A stretch of DNA of 64,000 nt, from the NCBI RefSeq assembly GCF_014898815.1, contig NW_026515406.1, positions 310,001 to 374,000 of the forward strand. The letters run 5' to 3'. Every line of letters starts with the position of its first letter. Position 1 is the first letter of the stretch. Below the pieces are notes generated by a model, which saw only the letters and a program-made list of their open reading frames with translations, was not told the DNA's origin and did not search any database. This stretch comes from Panonychus citri (lineage: Eukaryota; Arthropoda; Arachnida; Trombidiformes; Tetranychidae). Below are positions 11,764 through 23,150 of this stretch, piece by piece. The position numbers were made by a program, and so were the translations under genes.

Positions 11764-14700
11764 TTAACTTGGCGTGGTATCAACAACAACATTATCATCA
11801 TTACCAGTTGAACGGACTTCTTCAATTATGTTTTCAATTTCTTTGAAAATTTGTACTCTAAGATCACTGTGTACTTTGTTTCTCCTTAAAAGTTTGTCCA
11901 AATCAGAAAAGAGGTGTTGGTGATTTTTACCCTGACGATTTTTCTCTGGCGATGATAAATTGGGCGAGGGATGATTATGATTATTATTATTGTTATTATT
12001 GTTATTATGGTGATTGGCTGTTGCTACTGTTGTCGTTGAAGTCGTACACGCGGACAAGGTTGATGATGAAGATGATGGGGTAGCAACAGTGGATAATAAA
12101 TTGGGATGATGATACATGTAGCTGAACACAGAAGGATCCGGAGTCCAATTGGTGGAAACAGGAAAATGATGATAAGAATGATGAAGAGAATGAGAAGAAG
12201 CAGAAGTTGGAGGAGGAGGAGGAGGAGGAGGTGGTGGTGGTGGTGGTGGCGGCAAATGATAAGGTGGAGGATAAGGTGATGTTAAAAAAGCAGCAGAGGG
12301 AGGAGAAGGTTTCAGAGTGGCCATGTCTTCAGTTTTTATCTTCTTCAAGGGCTCCAGTAACAGGTCATCATTTGAATTACTTGTCTGCTGATAAAATGAG
12401 AATAAAGAGAAAAAAAGTTAATAATAATGCAAGTTAATGATAATTTGATGTAATATTTATTGATTAAATCGTTATCAGCGTACGAAAACAGCCAACAATC
12501 AAAGAAAAAAAGACAGACAGAAAGATATTGAGACAGAAAATATATCAAAGTAATTAGCTAACGACGAATTGATTAGAATTAGAAAAAAAATCGATCCCAA
12601 ACAAGGATAATAAACAGTCATAATGAATGATAACTGATTAATTTACTATTACTATTATTAAGGCCAAGGATATATTATTTTTCATCAACAACAACAACTT
12701 TAATCATTATCGTTAAAATTATATCATGATTAATATGCAATTCAAAAAGTTGATAACAAGTTTTTTTTAAAAAAAATTGTAACAACAATTACAATTTATA
12801 ATTGTAAGATTTAATGATAATAATTTGATTAATAATTGAATATGATTTTTTTTTTCAATGAGTATCAATGATATTAAATATACTACTTGTAAAATATAAG
12901 TATCATCATTAAGGTAAATGCAAGGTAAGTAGAAATCAAAATGAAAGGGAAAAGGAAAGAGAATCAAGATGAAGATGAATACACAATGAAGACAAAGTAG
13001 AGTGCAAAAATGATGATGAGAGAGAGAGAGAGCCAGCCATCAAGTATCGTGTTTCAATCAACAAGAATTAGAGAAACATGCCAAAAATTTCCAAGAGGGC
13101 CAAAGAAGAGCAACACACCCTAACTCACGAAGTGCTTCTTTACATCATCATCAACATGTAATACTCACAGTGAGTTATTTTCTTAAGAAAAGAAAAGGAG
13201 AGTCGTCATGATCTCTCTCTCTCTCTCTCTTCATATATTATTTTTGCAACGTCATACAAACACACCACAACCACACAGCCCAAAATAAAAGCAGCAATGC
13301 AGACAAAGAGTTAGGTTAGCAAGCTATCAGGGGGAAGGGTGTAAAAAGACAGATATAAATATCATAAGCAATAATAGAGAGCTACAAAGTAACCACCCTG
13401 TGCACCATGAAAAAAGACAAAATAACAGGGGGAGAAGTGAAAAAAAAATCATACATCATCAAGAGTGATACTAATTGACAAATTTGAATAATAATATCAG
13501 TGTTATTATATGGAAAAGAAAACATCAAAAAATATATTAAAGTTACTAATAACTATAGTAATATAGTCAAGGATTTATCGATCTGAATTTCAATCAATAT
13601 CATCATGAAGACTCAGTAGATTATATCATGTATATAAATAAAAGAGCAAGAAAAGAGAGAGAGACATCATCAACTCAATTGGCTATATCACTTTACCCAC
13701 ATCTTGGAAATATTATCATGAGAGTTAATTTAAAAATTTAATCATTTTTAAATTCTAGTAAAAAAAAACACAGGATGAAATTAAACATACAGAGAGATGG
13801 AGATGAGTATTGACAAGCAAATATTATTAATAGTTTTTTTTTTCATTCTGATGAGAGAAGGAAAGAAAAAAAGATTTACAAGTAACAACTAGTATTACAA
13901 TTAAGTTTACAATTAATACACCTAATGCTGGGAATAGTGATGATTACCTTAGGCCTTAATTGTGATGTGTGTGTGTGTGTAACGAGTGAGCCGTAAAGTA
14001 ATTAGACTAAGTTTGATTAGGTAAAAGCAACACCATGAAAAAAACGAATAGACTATTACATCTGTCAACAACATGGAGGTATAACGAGCATTTTGAACAC
14101 ACACAACAATCTAAATCATCAACAATTAATGCTAATAATACCAATAACATTAAGAAAAAATCATCTAATCTACACCTATTCCAACATTCATTAAGGAGTA
14201 TATATATATATATACAGACTTTATCAGTTCATTGATAAGAAGATTCATGATCAGGATAAAATTTAGTTGATTTTCAGTACAATCATAAATTTATATATAG
14301 TTTGTTAACCATTGGTTAATGATAATTGTCATTGTGATTATGCAAATACGTAAAGTAATATAAATTATCAAGTGTATACATGTATATGATTTAGTTAATG
14401 GTTGAAATAGGGAATAGTAATTATTACATTTATTATTATATTATGTATCATTATTATCAACAGACCATTTCTAACATGCTAAGTGTGATCAGCATTTTCA
14501 AGATCATAACTAATAACAAATACCGACAACAACAGTCACATGGTTTATTCGTGATAATATTATCATCTTGCTATTATATTGAAGAGAAAGAGAAAGATTG
14601 AGGAAAACAAAACGACTGAGAGAGAGGGAGAGGGAGAGAAAGAGGGAGTAGGTAACCTGAGCTTTTGTTGGTAATCAATGATGATATAAACAACTTGTAT

Positions 14701-15065
14701 ACTGATAGCATGGGGTTTATAACAACAAGAAAAAGATGATAATAACAATCACCATGTAAATAATAATCTTGATAATACAAATAATAGTAATAATAATGAT
14801 AATTTAATTATCAGTCTACCTTAATTGTATGCCAATGTGTGCAAGGGAAAACATTGACATTGTATGTCTACAGTTGCTGATTTATGTTTCTCTTGTTTTT
14901 CAATAAAAGTACATTCATAAATTAATCAACAAATGATGATGAGTCAATGATTACTATCGGAGGAAAAAAAGAGTTGAAAGTTATTAATAATTGCAATATA
15001 TTAGAATGATAAATAATATTGCCATTTGAAGGCTTAACGGTTTGGAAAATTAAATATTGGCAAAA

Positions 15066-15123
<58 letters not shown>

Positions 15124-17597
15124 AAGAAACAAAGTTAATCAGTTTCTGATTCTCAGGTGATTTTAGCCTTTTGTTATTTCCATTCTTTCACAATCAATTT
15201 TTGGATCGAGTCTTTATTTTACACTTCGATTAACAAAATTGATCTTTTCTCTTCAAAAACTATCTATCTATCTTTTCATCTTTTGATTGACAAAAATAAA
15301 GAATCAAGTCTGATTTTTAACGATTGTTATTCACAATTGAATGAAGGAATTGAATGAGAAACAAAAAGAGGAACAACAAAAGTGAAAGACAAAAATTTCT
15401 ACAGTTGTTTGGTTGATCGTGAATGTAGAATGTATGTTGAATGAATGAGTACAAGATGATGAGAAAAGATGGATTAGAATGGATGTGTGTGAGAGAGAGA
15501 GGGAGGGAGGAGAGAGAGAGAGAGAGGAAAGTTGTGAGCTTAAAATATAACGGGATAATATAATGACCTTGAAATTGCTACAATGTATGAAGAAAATAAA
15601 TAAGTGTATGCACAACAAGTTACTTAAGGCTGGCGGTGGCGGTGGTGTGTGTGTGTCACTTATTTCGTTAATGTAATGATTTCTTTTTTCGTCATACTCA
15701 TCATTCTCTCTCATTTTTCCCCTTATTTATGAGACTCAAATTCATTATCTTCATCATGAAAAACAACAAAAGAAGACAAAAAATAAGTAATAGAGCGAGA
15801 GAGAGAGAGAGAAAGTAAATGATGAATTTTAGAGGTGATTTTAAAGGTAATGATGAAAATGAAACTAACCTGTTTATCGTAATCATCTTTTTTCTCAGTC
15901 TGCATTTTATTGGACTGATTGAGTTTCCTTTTATTGGCAGCGGACGAGTTAATGTTACTATTGCATAAGCCAAAACCAGAATTTTTGTTATGGTTGTTGA
16001 CAGTTGGATCAAAACGTGCTTTGAATGATTCTAATTCCGCTTCAAGTTGATCAACATTAATTGCACACTGATAATCTTTTGATTCATCATCTAAATGAAT
16101 GTAAGACCTCCAATTATAAGAATCAAAGCCCCAATGGCAGGTATGATTTTCTGTAGATGCATGAATATGGGTAACAAATCTTTTAGGTGTTAACCATAAG
16201 CCACAAGATGAACATCTAATACACCGCGAGGTAGGCTCAGTATATAATTCTGTATACAGGATACCTGAACATTGGCCAAAACATTTATGAGAAACAGGTA
16301 AACCGGTACCAAGTTTCTCGGTTTTAAGTGTTAACAAACTATCACCCCCACCAATGGGTAAACCTTTCAAATCAAATAAAAGGTCATCATAATCCATGCC
16401 CATCATGGGCGGTGGACCAGGAAAAGGTGTCAAGTTCACTGGTGATCCGGTTAACATTAACATTTTAATACGATTAGCGTAAAATAGTAAAGCAGCACAA
16501 AGTCTTTCCGCATCCGTTTTGGTTATAAGACCACAGCTTGGAGCAGTAATAGGTATGATCTCTGTCTTTTTAAGAACCTCTAACTGCTCAGGTGTACATC
16601 GGGAGCAAAATATTTTTAACTCATCACAGACCGAGTTGACTTGATCGTAACTAAAACCCTTTAGAACAGTATTTAAAATTTGAGGTAAACAAAGACGCTC
16701 CTCACCACCAACAATAAAACACGAAATTTCAAAATCCTCTAATTTTGTCTCTGATCTTTGGCAACTATCTGGATCGGCTGGTACTATAATGGGCTGTGGA
16801 ATCCTTGAATTTGGTGGTACAACTTCATTTGATAAAATGGTGGTGTTAGTTGTTGGTGTAGATGTTGGTGATAATGTACCTGGTGAAGAAGAAGATGAAC
16901 CTGATGTTTTCGTGACTGGTGTTGTTACTTTAGTTGTTGGTGTTGTTGTTAATGACGATGATGTTGATGATGATGATGATGATGATGATTCGCTATAAGA
17001 TCCACCTTTAACTCCTTTTTCTTTTTCACCAATGATTTTATTACCATTATCCGAAATTGTATCATCACTATTTGGTGATAGAATACCGGGAGGATGTAAA
17101 TCATTTTTAGAAACTAAATTAGATGATAATGATGATGATGATGACGACGACACTGACAATTCCAATGAGGTATTCTTGGTATGATTACTGTGATTTGAAC
17201 TATTATTTTGATGATTATTATTATTACTAAGGTTAATATTATTATTGGCTTTGTTGGCGGTGGTAGTTTTGGTGGTGGTGTTATTATAAATAACCTTACT
17301 ATGATAATTATTGTTAGTTAAATTAATACTATGCGCTCTTATATTATGACTTGAGGAGGTTGAATATGGTGATGCAACAATAGATGAACTATTGTTGGAA
17401 TATTTTTCGGCTGGATATTTAATTTTATCATGATCGTGATGATCATCATTTATCCAGATAGGATGGTAAAAATTGGGTCCATTTAAACTGTCAGGAGCAC
17501 ATTGTCGATAGCTTTTAAGAACTTTATTCAAACGAAGCTTTGATGCAGAGTTGGGTGAGAGATTATTTTGATTTGGGCGCGATGATTTGGGATCCAT
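11764..17597 (-). CDS. Ski/Sno family SMAD-binding transcriptional corepressor
   Basis: Two exons, 17597-15870 and 12387-11764, join in phase 0 to give 783 aa. After a low-complexity Ser/Asn/Thr-rich N-terminus, residues about 285-370 form the Ski DHD fold (GGEERLCLPQILNTVLKGF, then a CSRCT and TAPSCGLITKTDAERLCAA region). Residues about 434-500 form the zinc-binding SMAD4-interaction domain (KCFGQCSGILY, CIRCSSCGLWLTPKRFVTH, CHWGFDSYNWRSYI). Exon 2 starts just before LEPLKKIKTED, then has a poly-Pro run, His/Asn-rich stretches and a helical Leu/Arg/Glu-rich tail ending DTTPS. Ski/Sno proteins repress TGF-beta/BMP/activin target genes by binding SMADs and recruiting NCoR-type complexes. The 3.48 kb intron is far longer than its neighbours. 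A small extra exon within it cannot be excluded. Confidence 0.9.
13965..13980. repeat. TG dinucleotide microsatellite
   Basis: A short run of TG dinucleotides inside the large Ski intron. Confidence 0.8.
14199..14213. repeat. TA dinucleotide microsatellite
   Basis: A short alternating TA run inside the Ski intron. Confidence 0.8.
15069..15119. repeat. AG dinucleotide microsatellite, about 25 units
   Basis: Uninterrupted AG repeat of about 50 bases inside the Ski intron. It is the longest perfect dinucleotide array in the window and likely to vary in length between individuals. Confidence 0.95.
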
Positions 17598-20260
17598 AAG
17601 ATGATGATAATGATGATGAAGGTGAGGTAGAGTGAGTGATGTTGAAAATGTAGAGGTTTAATGATTTGTATGTGTGTGTGTGTTGTATGTGTTGATTAAT
17701 ATCTTTTTTTTCAACAGCAAGTTGTGTTTTTTTTTCTTGGGTTACCTTAAGTGTTGCCCCTGGTTGGTGTGAGTTTGTGATTTCAAGTTACTATTGTTTA
17801 AAAAGTAACCTATTTATTTGTTTCCAAACCATGGATGATGAAAAAGTTGATGGTGATGATGATGGTGAAGTAGTTGATGAAAAAAATTGTGAAATTGATG
17901 GAGATGAGGTAGATGATTTAGTGGTTGTGGTGCTGGTTGTTGTTGTTGTTGTTGCTGTTGTTGATGATAATAACAATAATAATAAGAGTAATGATGGGCC
18001 CACAACTCTCATTCCGTTGACCTGCTTCAATGGAACGTTAATCACTTGGTCAGAATTAAAAGAGGAAAAGAATTAAACTGAAAAGTAGAAAACATCATAA
18101 TCCAGATTTAGTAGTGAATTGTTGGTGTTGTTGTTGTTTTCTGTTCACTTCAATGTGCTACAATGTTACTGAGTAATGGGTTGGTGATGATGATGAGGTT
18201 TTTGTTGAAGTTGTCGATGAATTTGATAAAGTTGCTATTTCTGTTGATGTTCATCTTCACTTTCCTGAAAAGAGAGAAACAAGAAAAAATAAATACACAT
18301 AAGAGAAAAATTAAAAAACATTTTTCTCTGAATGAAGAGAAAGAGAGAAGAGAGAATAAAGAAACAAATTACAAGAATAGAGAATGGGGAGAAAGAGAAA
18401 AAATAAAGACAGAATGGAAAAAGAGTAGAAGACAGATAGAGAGAGAGAGAGAAGAGAGAGAGAGAGTAGTAATAGTCTTATAGAGATAGAATAGAGAAAA
18501 AGTGAGTAAATGAAAGAGAGAGAAGTAAAAACCTTAATCACTTTTTTTTCACATCAATGGTAATACAAACAAATTCGAACACAGGTAAATCCTCTGGATA
18601 ATCCAGTGAGAAAAAAGAAAACACAGTTAAATAAACAAGAACAATTAAAATAACAACATAGTCAAGACAATTAAAAAAAAATACTTGTGTTCATCCAACG
18701 CTTGTGAGTCTGATAAAAATAATAACTACAGACAGACAGGAGAGTAAGGGAGAAAGAGATAAGATGATGATGATGATGAAGGGAGAGAAGAATAAGATGA
18801 TAGAAAGAGAAAGAGAATAAGAAAGAGAAGAAGGAGAAGGAGAAGGAGAAAAAGAGAGAGAAAAAAACATAAACAAGTAAAGAAGGGAAAAAGAGAGACA
18901 GAGAAGAAGAAGAAGAGAAAAGAGAGAGAGAGAAGAGAGAAAATGAGAGAGAAGAGAAAGAGCCAGACTTAGGGACAGGCGGAGCGTCTAAAAGATGATG
19001 ATGATGATCTGAAGATACGAGAAGACTGAAAGGTAGACAGAAAATTAGAAGATAGTAAATGAGATGAGTAAGAGAGAAGAGAAAGAGAAGATAAAATGTG
19101 AGAGAAGAAAAAATCTTCTCACTTCTTCTTGTCTTCGATTTTGTAACCATGACAACGGAGATCAAACCGCCATTTTCTCTTGGGTTTGAATTCTCTTCAT
19201 TTAAGTTAACGACTTTTTCTCCATTGCAACAGTGAACAGTTAAATCTTTTGACAATTTGTTTTCTCTTCACTTTGACAATTAGTTGATTCAGTTTTGTTT
19301 TTTTTTCTTTTTCGTAATTATTTTATCACCAATTGATTCTCAAGTGATCATTGATTCACATTATTATCGAAAGGTAATACTTTGGGTAAGTGTTTTCATT
19401 TTGTTTTCTATTCTCCATTTTTTACCTTTCATTCTATTCTATTTTTTTTGTTTCTTTTCGATTTTATATTTTTGTTGCTCTATCATGATGACTCTTTCAA
19501 TTTGAATTCCTCTGTTAATTTGAAACTTGATTAAACAAGTTTCTCCTCTCTTTCATCTGTCTATGTGAAAGATTTTAATTCTCTTTGAGTTTATTTTATT
19601 CTTTTTCGTTAATCATCAGAAACTCTTTCCTTATCCTATCTTTATCCCATTTTGCCTTGACTTTCTTTCTTTCCCTCTTCAAACTTGTGATCATTTTAAT
19701 TTAATTCACTTTATTTACTATTTTAGTGTCTCATTTGATTTATTCATTGGTATTTACTTTGTTTCTCTTCAGGTAATTCGCATGTTATTCTAATTTACAC
19801 GTTTCCAGTTTCAGGTTAATTGTTGTTCAATATCCTTCATAGAATTGATATCATTTTCTGCTGACTTATCAGCTTTTTCTCTTCTTCCCCTAAAGATTAT
19901 TGTCTATTGAACTTTGATTCTGATTGTTCAATTTGATGACAATATTTCATGTTGATTACATGTAAACATTTGAAAGAGATTTTACTCCATTGATTTGCCT
20001 CTTATCTTCCTTTAGATTTTATTAGTAATTTTTTCCTCTTTCACTCCTTGTGTCTGTCCCTCTCTCTCAATTAAGATAACTAATTTAATCTTTTTCTGGT
20101 TACCTTGATGGTTTCTGGTTTTTTCTCCCTCTTTTCCTTTTCTCTGTCTCTTTAATCATCAACTTCATTTTCTCCAGACTTGATTGCACTTGGTTGGAAA
20201 GTACAAATATACTACTTATATTTATAAAACTTAAACAAAGTTATATCAAGAACTAAAACC
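17598..20260. promoter_or_regulatory. Upstream regions of Ski (-) and the MAPEG gene (+), with long polypurine tract
   Basis: 2.66 kb between divergent starts. The + strand is GA-rich from about 18250 to 19110, then turns T/C-rich from about 19270 to 20180. Open frames here (17777-18076, 18671-19255) are built on trinucleotide or GA repeats and were not accepted. Both genes probably have non-coding first exons here, but I could not define them. Confidence 0.5.
18250..19110. repeat. Extended polypurine/polypyrimidine tract
   Basis: About 860 bases in which the + strand is overwhelmingly A and G with irregular GAGA/GAAG units, broken by a few short mixed stretches. It lies between the Ski start and the transition to the MAPEG 5' region. 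Confidence 0.8.
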
Positions 20261-20914
20261 ATGGCTGTTACACGAAACCAAAGTAAAGGTGATTCAGTTA
20301 CTTCTACTCCGATGAAAAGTCCTTCACCCTCATCAAGCTATTCAGGACGAAAATCAGTTCGATCTCGAATCGATCCAACCACAAATTTAACCTTTGGATC
20401 GATTGTCACAATCGGCATAGTTGCCTCCATAATCTTACAAGTTTCTCTTGCTTACCTGGTGATGAACGATAAGATCAAACTTAATGGAAAAACAACCGTC
20501 CAATCGCTTATGACTTTGGGTAATCGGCTTGAATACATCCTGCGATTTCAAGCAATTCATGTTGTCTGGTTGGTCATTACGACAGCTTTGGTTGTCTTTA
20601 GTCGACTTTCAACCGGTGCTGTTAATCCACTTGAGGGATTTGAGAACTTGGTCATTTCAGCGAAACAAGTTCATACCAATTCGATGGAACAATTTTTACT
20701 CATCTTTGTCAATCAGCTTATTCTTGCCACCAATTTAGCTCCAGACATTTTCATCCGAGTAATTCCACTTCTCAATATTCTCTTTGCCATTTCTCGAGTT
20801 CTTTTCTGGCTTGGTTATCCTAAATATCGAACTTGTGGCTTCTTCAGCGGAATGACTCCAATCACATTAACGACCATTTATAATGCTTACGCTCTCATTA
20901 ACTTTCTCTTCTAA
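20261..20914 (+). CDS. MAPEG-domain membrane protein, TMEM79-like
   Basis: Single exon, 217 aa, ATG in good context (ACCATGG). A Ser/Thr/Arg-rich cytosolic N-terminus (about 45 residues) is followed by four hydrophobic segments: FGSIVTIGIVASIILQVSLA, a second around AIHVVWLVITTALVVF, a third around EQFLLIFVNQLILATNL and a fourth around PLLNILFAISRVLFWLGYP. The spacing and the RVLFWLGYPKYR region with the following GMTPI fit the MAPEG fold of glutathione and eicosanoid metabolism enzymes. The divergent N-terminus and lack of typical MGST residues point to the TMEM79 (mattrin)-like branch. Catalytic activity is not predictable. A long T/C-rich stretch precedes the start and is probably 5' UTR or a 5' intron. 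Confidence 0.65.
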   Translation: MAVTRNQSKGDSVTSTPMKSPSPSSSYSGRKSVRSRIDPTTNLTFGSIVTIGIVASIILQVSLAYLVMNDKIKLNGKTTVQSLMTLGNRLEYILRFQAIHVVWLVITTALVVFSRLSTGAVNPLEGFENLVISAKQVHTNSMEQFLLIFVNQLILATNLAPDIFIRVIPLLNILFAISRVLFWLGYPKYRTCGFFSGMTPITLTTIYNAYALINFLF

Positions 20915-21308
20915 TTCTCTTTTTTAACTATAATCATTTTATATTTAATCTATTTTTCTAAACCATCAATCCAACAATATATCCTCCTAATTAACTCGCC
21001 AATAATATGATATCCTTTGTTAGGAGTCTTCAAAGACAACAACAATTAACACTTTTTTCAACTATCTGCTTCTAATTGCATGTCTCTTTCTCTACTGTAT
21101 CCACTTAATAAGATTTTCTTTACTTTAAATTAACTTTAAATGAGTAGCTTACCAACAATGATTATCATTGTTGATCAACCACTCAATTAAATTTGATTAT
21201 TGACTCAATTGTGAATCAATTTTTATGTTTTAATTGTGGATTTAAGTTGGCTCCAACTCATCATCAAATTTATCCAGTGACTTAATTTTGTATCCCGAGT
21301 GAAAATCT
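20915..21308. other. Gap between two + strand genes
   Basis: 394 bases, AT-rich, no coding potential seen. It should hold the 3' UTR of the MAPEG gene and the promoter of the next one. Confidence 0.5.
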
Positions 21309-21695
21309 ATGGAGAGCCAGATAATAATGGAGGAAAATGACGAAAATAATGAAACATTGAGTGAACAATTTGCCGATGGAGAAGCTTCAATTGAATCCAA
21401 CCAACGACCATCATCGATTCCTGATTGGCAAGAATTATGTCAAGCAATTGAATCTGTTTTGACTATTACACCAGTCGAGGATCCGGAAGCTGAAAGATTG
21501 GAAAGAATCTTGGATACCGTTAATGATTATATTAACTCCGAGTTTGTGGACATGGAAATTCCCGAAGTTGATAAAATAAAAAAGAAAATTGCTCAATTTT
21601 CAAATTCAATCTCATCAATACTCACCAAGATCAGAAAATATTCCCCAGTACCTTTAACTACAGCCGAAGCATCATCATTATCATCATTAGACTAA
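21309..21695 (+). CDS. Small acidic helical protein of unknown function
   Basis: Single exon of 128 aa. The first Met is at 21309, with a second in-frame Met six codons later. The N-terminal 35 residues are very acidic (Glu/Asp/Asn). A central region (PDWQELCQAIESVLTI, then AERLERILDTVNDYI) and a Lys/Ile-rich stretch (DKIKKKIAQFSNSISSIL) look amphipathic and helical. The end is Ser-rich. There is no signal peptide or membrane segment. I do not recognise the family. An AATAAA at 21800-21805, about 105 bases after the stop, and coding-like codon use support a real gene. It converges on the CX9C gene. Confidence 0.6.
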   Translation: MESQIIMEENDENNETLSEQFADGEASIESNQRPSSIPDWQELCQAIESVLTITPVEDPEAERLERILDTVNDYINSEFVDMEIPEVDKIKKKIAQFSNSISSILTKIRKYSPVPLTTAEASSLSSLD

Positions 21696-22058
21696 TTCTA
21701 ATTGATTGAAAACTGTCAAGGTTACAACAAACGATTCTATTGAAAAGTTGTATCAACAAAATTATGTTTGTCTTACCATAACACTAATTCACTGATGAAA
21801 ATAAAATGATTAATCTAAACATCGATTAACCCTTTTGAGATGATACTTTCGCGTTAATTATATTGATTCAATAAGTTTTAATCTCACATCAATTCCAAGA
21901 AATTAATTCTTACACTTTTATTAAAAGCGTTTCTTACCGGGAATATAATCAAACCCTAAGAGGTTTCATTCCGGGCATTTAATTATATTGGTTTTCTGAG
22001 GTTTAACGATATAATTAATGTATGTAACTAACGATTGTAATTGAACAATTAAGACAAT
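21696..22058. other. Gap between convergent genes
   Basis: 363 bases. Contains AATAAA at 21800-21805, a likely poly(A) signal of the upstream + strand gene. Otherwise nothing recognised. Confidence 0.5.
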
Positions 22059-22376
22059 TTAAAATGGAGAATCAGCAAAAGCTTCTGCTGGAGAGAAATT
22101 GAGACGATCTTGATATTTGTCGATCATAGTTGATTTGACTACCGTTTCTAAATTAAGTTGTGGAGCTTCAATTTTACGTCTTTCTGCCAACCATCCCCTA
22201 CACGCGGTGGAAACAGCACCATAATCGGCACAACATTTTCTCATATCTTCCAGGAAATCGAAACATCTTGCCTCCGATTCGGGATCTTTAGCAAAAGCCT
22301 CCATACAGCGAGTTAATCGACCAGAAACTCGTCCACATCCATCAGAGAATTTTCTGGTCTCCGCTTTAAGAGGCAT
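22059..22376 (-). CDS. Twin-CX9C (CHCH-type) protein, probably mitochondrial intermembrane space
   Basis: Single exon of 105 aa from ATG 22376. Four cysteines have exact twin-CX9C spacing: C14-X9-C24, 13 residues, then C38-X9-C48. Two more cysteines, C49 and C59, are again nine residues apart. Helices carrying such pairs form two disulfides after import through the MIA40/ERV1 relay, so the intermembrane space is the expected location. CHCH proteins include respiratory-chain subunits and cytochrome oxidase assembly factors. I could not match this one to a named member. The C-terminal 40 residues are polar and end ADSPF. Confidence 0.75.
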   Translation of the reverse strand: MPLKAETRKFSDGCGRVSGRLTRCMEAFAKDPESEARCFDFLEDMRKCCADYGAVSTACRGWLAERRKIEAPQLNLETVVKSTMIDKYQDRLNFSPAEAFADSPF

Positions 22377-22614
22377 TATGATGATAATTGGTTAAACTGG
22401 AGAATAGAATACACAAAAAATAAAAAGAATTTCGACCAAATTAATTAATTGTTACAATTAAATAAAGAGAAAAAAAATAAACATTCAAAATCTAAAGACA
22501 AGGTTAGAGAAAAAAAGAAAACATTGAAACGATTATCGATTAAGAGAATTTCTCTTTTCGATATATCGAAAGTAACTCGAGATTTGTTTCAAGTTAAAAC
22601 TTTGAACATTTTAT

Positions 22615-22644
22615 TTTCGATGATATTATGAAATATCATCGAAA
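22615..22644. repeat. Perfect 13-bp inverted repeat with a 4-base loop
   Basis: Left arm 22615-22627 reads TTTCGATGATATT and right arm 22632-22644 is its exact reverse complement. The spacer is ATGA. Confidence 0.85.
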
Positions 22645-22669
22645 CAATTATGATTAGTTGATATATGAT

Positions 22670-23150
22670 AGTTCAATGAAACCGGAAGGGTTGGTGGTCT
22701 TTGAAAGGGAAACAGGAAGTGGAATTGATGAGAGTTTAAATGATTTGATTAGAAGGTGCAAAGTAAAAGATGGAAACGGAAATGACCAAAATGAATCGTG
22801 TCTCATGAAATGATTGGCAATAATTTTCCCCAAACAATACCTTGGGTGTCAGAATGTTGACCGGCGTTAACAAGACCAACATCGAGTTGCGATGAGAGAA
22901 AACTGGTTTGCTCTTTTCGCTCGATTCTGTGACAAATTCATTCACTCGATCGGAATGGAACCCGACAAGAAATTCTGTTCAACGAAACTCTTGAACAGCC
23001 TGAGGCATTTAACTTCCCACCAGAGTCTCACTGACCACTGGCTGGACAACATTCTCAACGACATATGTTCAACAATCGACGTTCGAGTCTTTAAATCAAC
23101 AATATTGAGTTATAACCTCGTCAAGATGTTGACAATTCGTTGATATTAAA
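22670..23150. pseudogene. GC-richer segment with broken frames, possible relic
   Basis: This segment has more G and C than the surrounding intergenic DNA, closer to coding sequence. The + strand has an 83-codon frame (22892-23143). The - strand has a 70-codon frame (22736-22945) and another interrupted frame. No homologue is recognised and no splice plan gives a gene. It may be a decayed gene, a mobile-element fragment or a non-coding RNA. Confidence 0.25.

Larger units (their letters stand above)
12388..15869 (-). other. Large Ski intron rich in simple repeats
   Basis: 3.48 kb between the two Ski exons. Donor (CAG|GTTAGT) and acceptor (TTATCAG) are clear on the minus strand. The + strand is purine-rich with many GA tracts. 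No other coding exon is supported; the open frames inside are simple-sequence products. Confidence 0.65.

Noticed and set aside
15331..15714. Minus-strand 127-codon frame inside the Ski intron
   Set aside because: Ser/His/Leu-rich translation of GA repeats; no start context or homology.
17777..18076. Overlapping frames on both strands near the Ski start
   Set aside because: Built from GAT/GTT trinucleotide repeats; three frames are open at once, which is typical of simple sequence.
18671..19255. 194-codon frame on the minus strand
   Set aside because: Most of it is Ser/Leu/Phe-rich translation of the polypurine tract with no domain or splice support.
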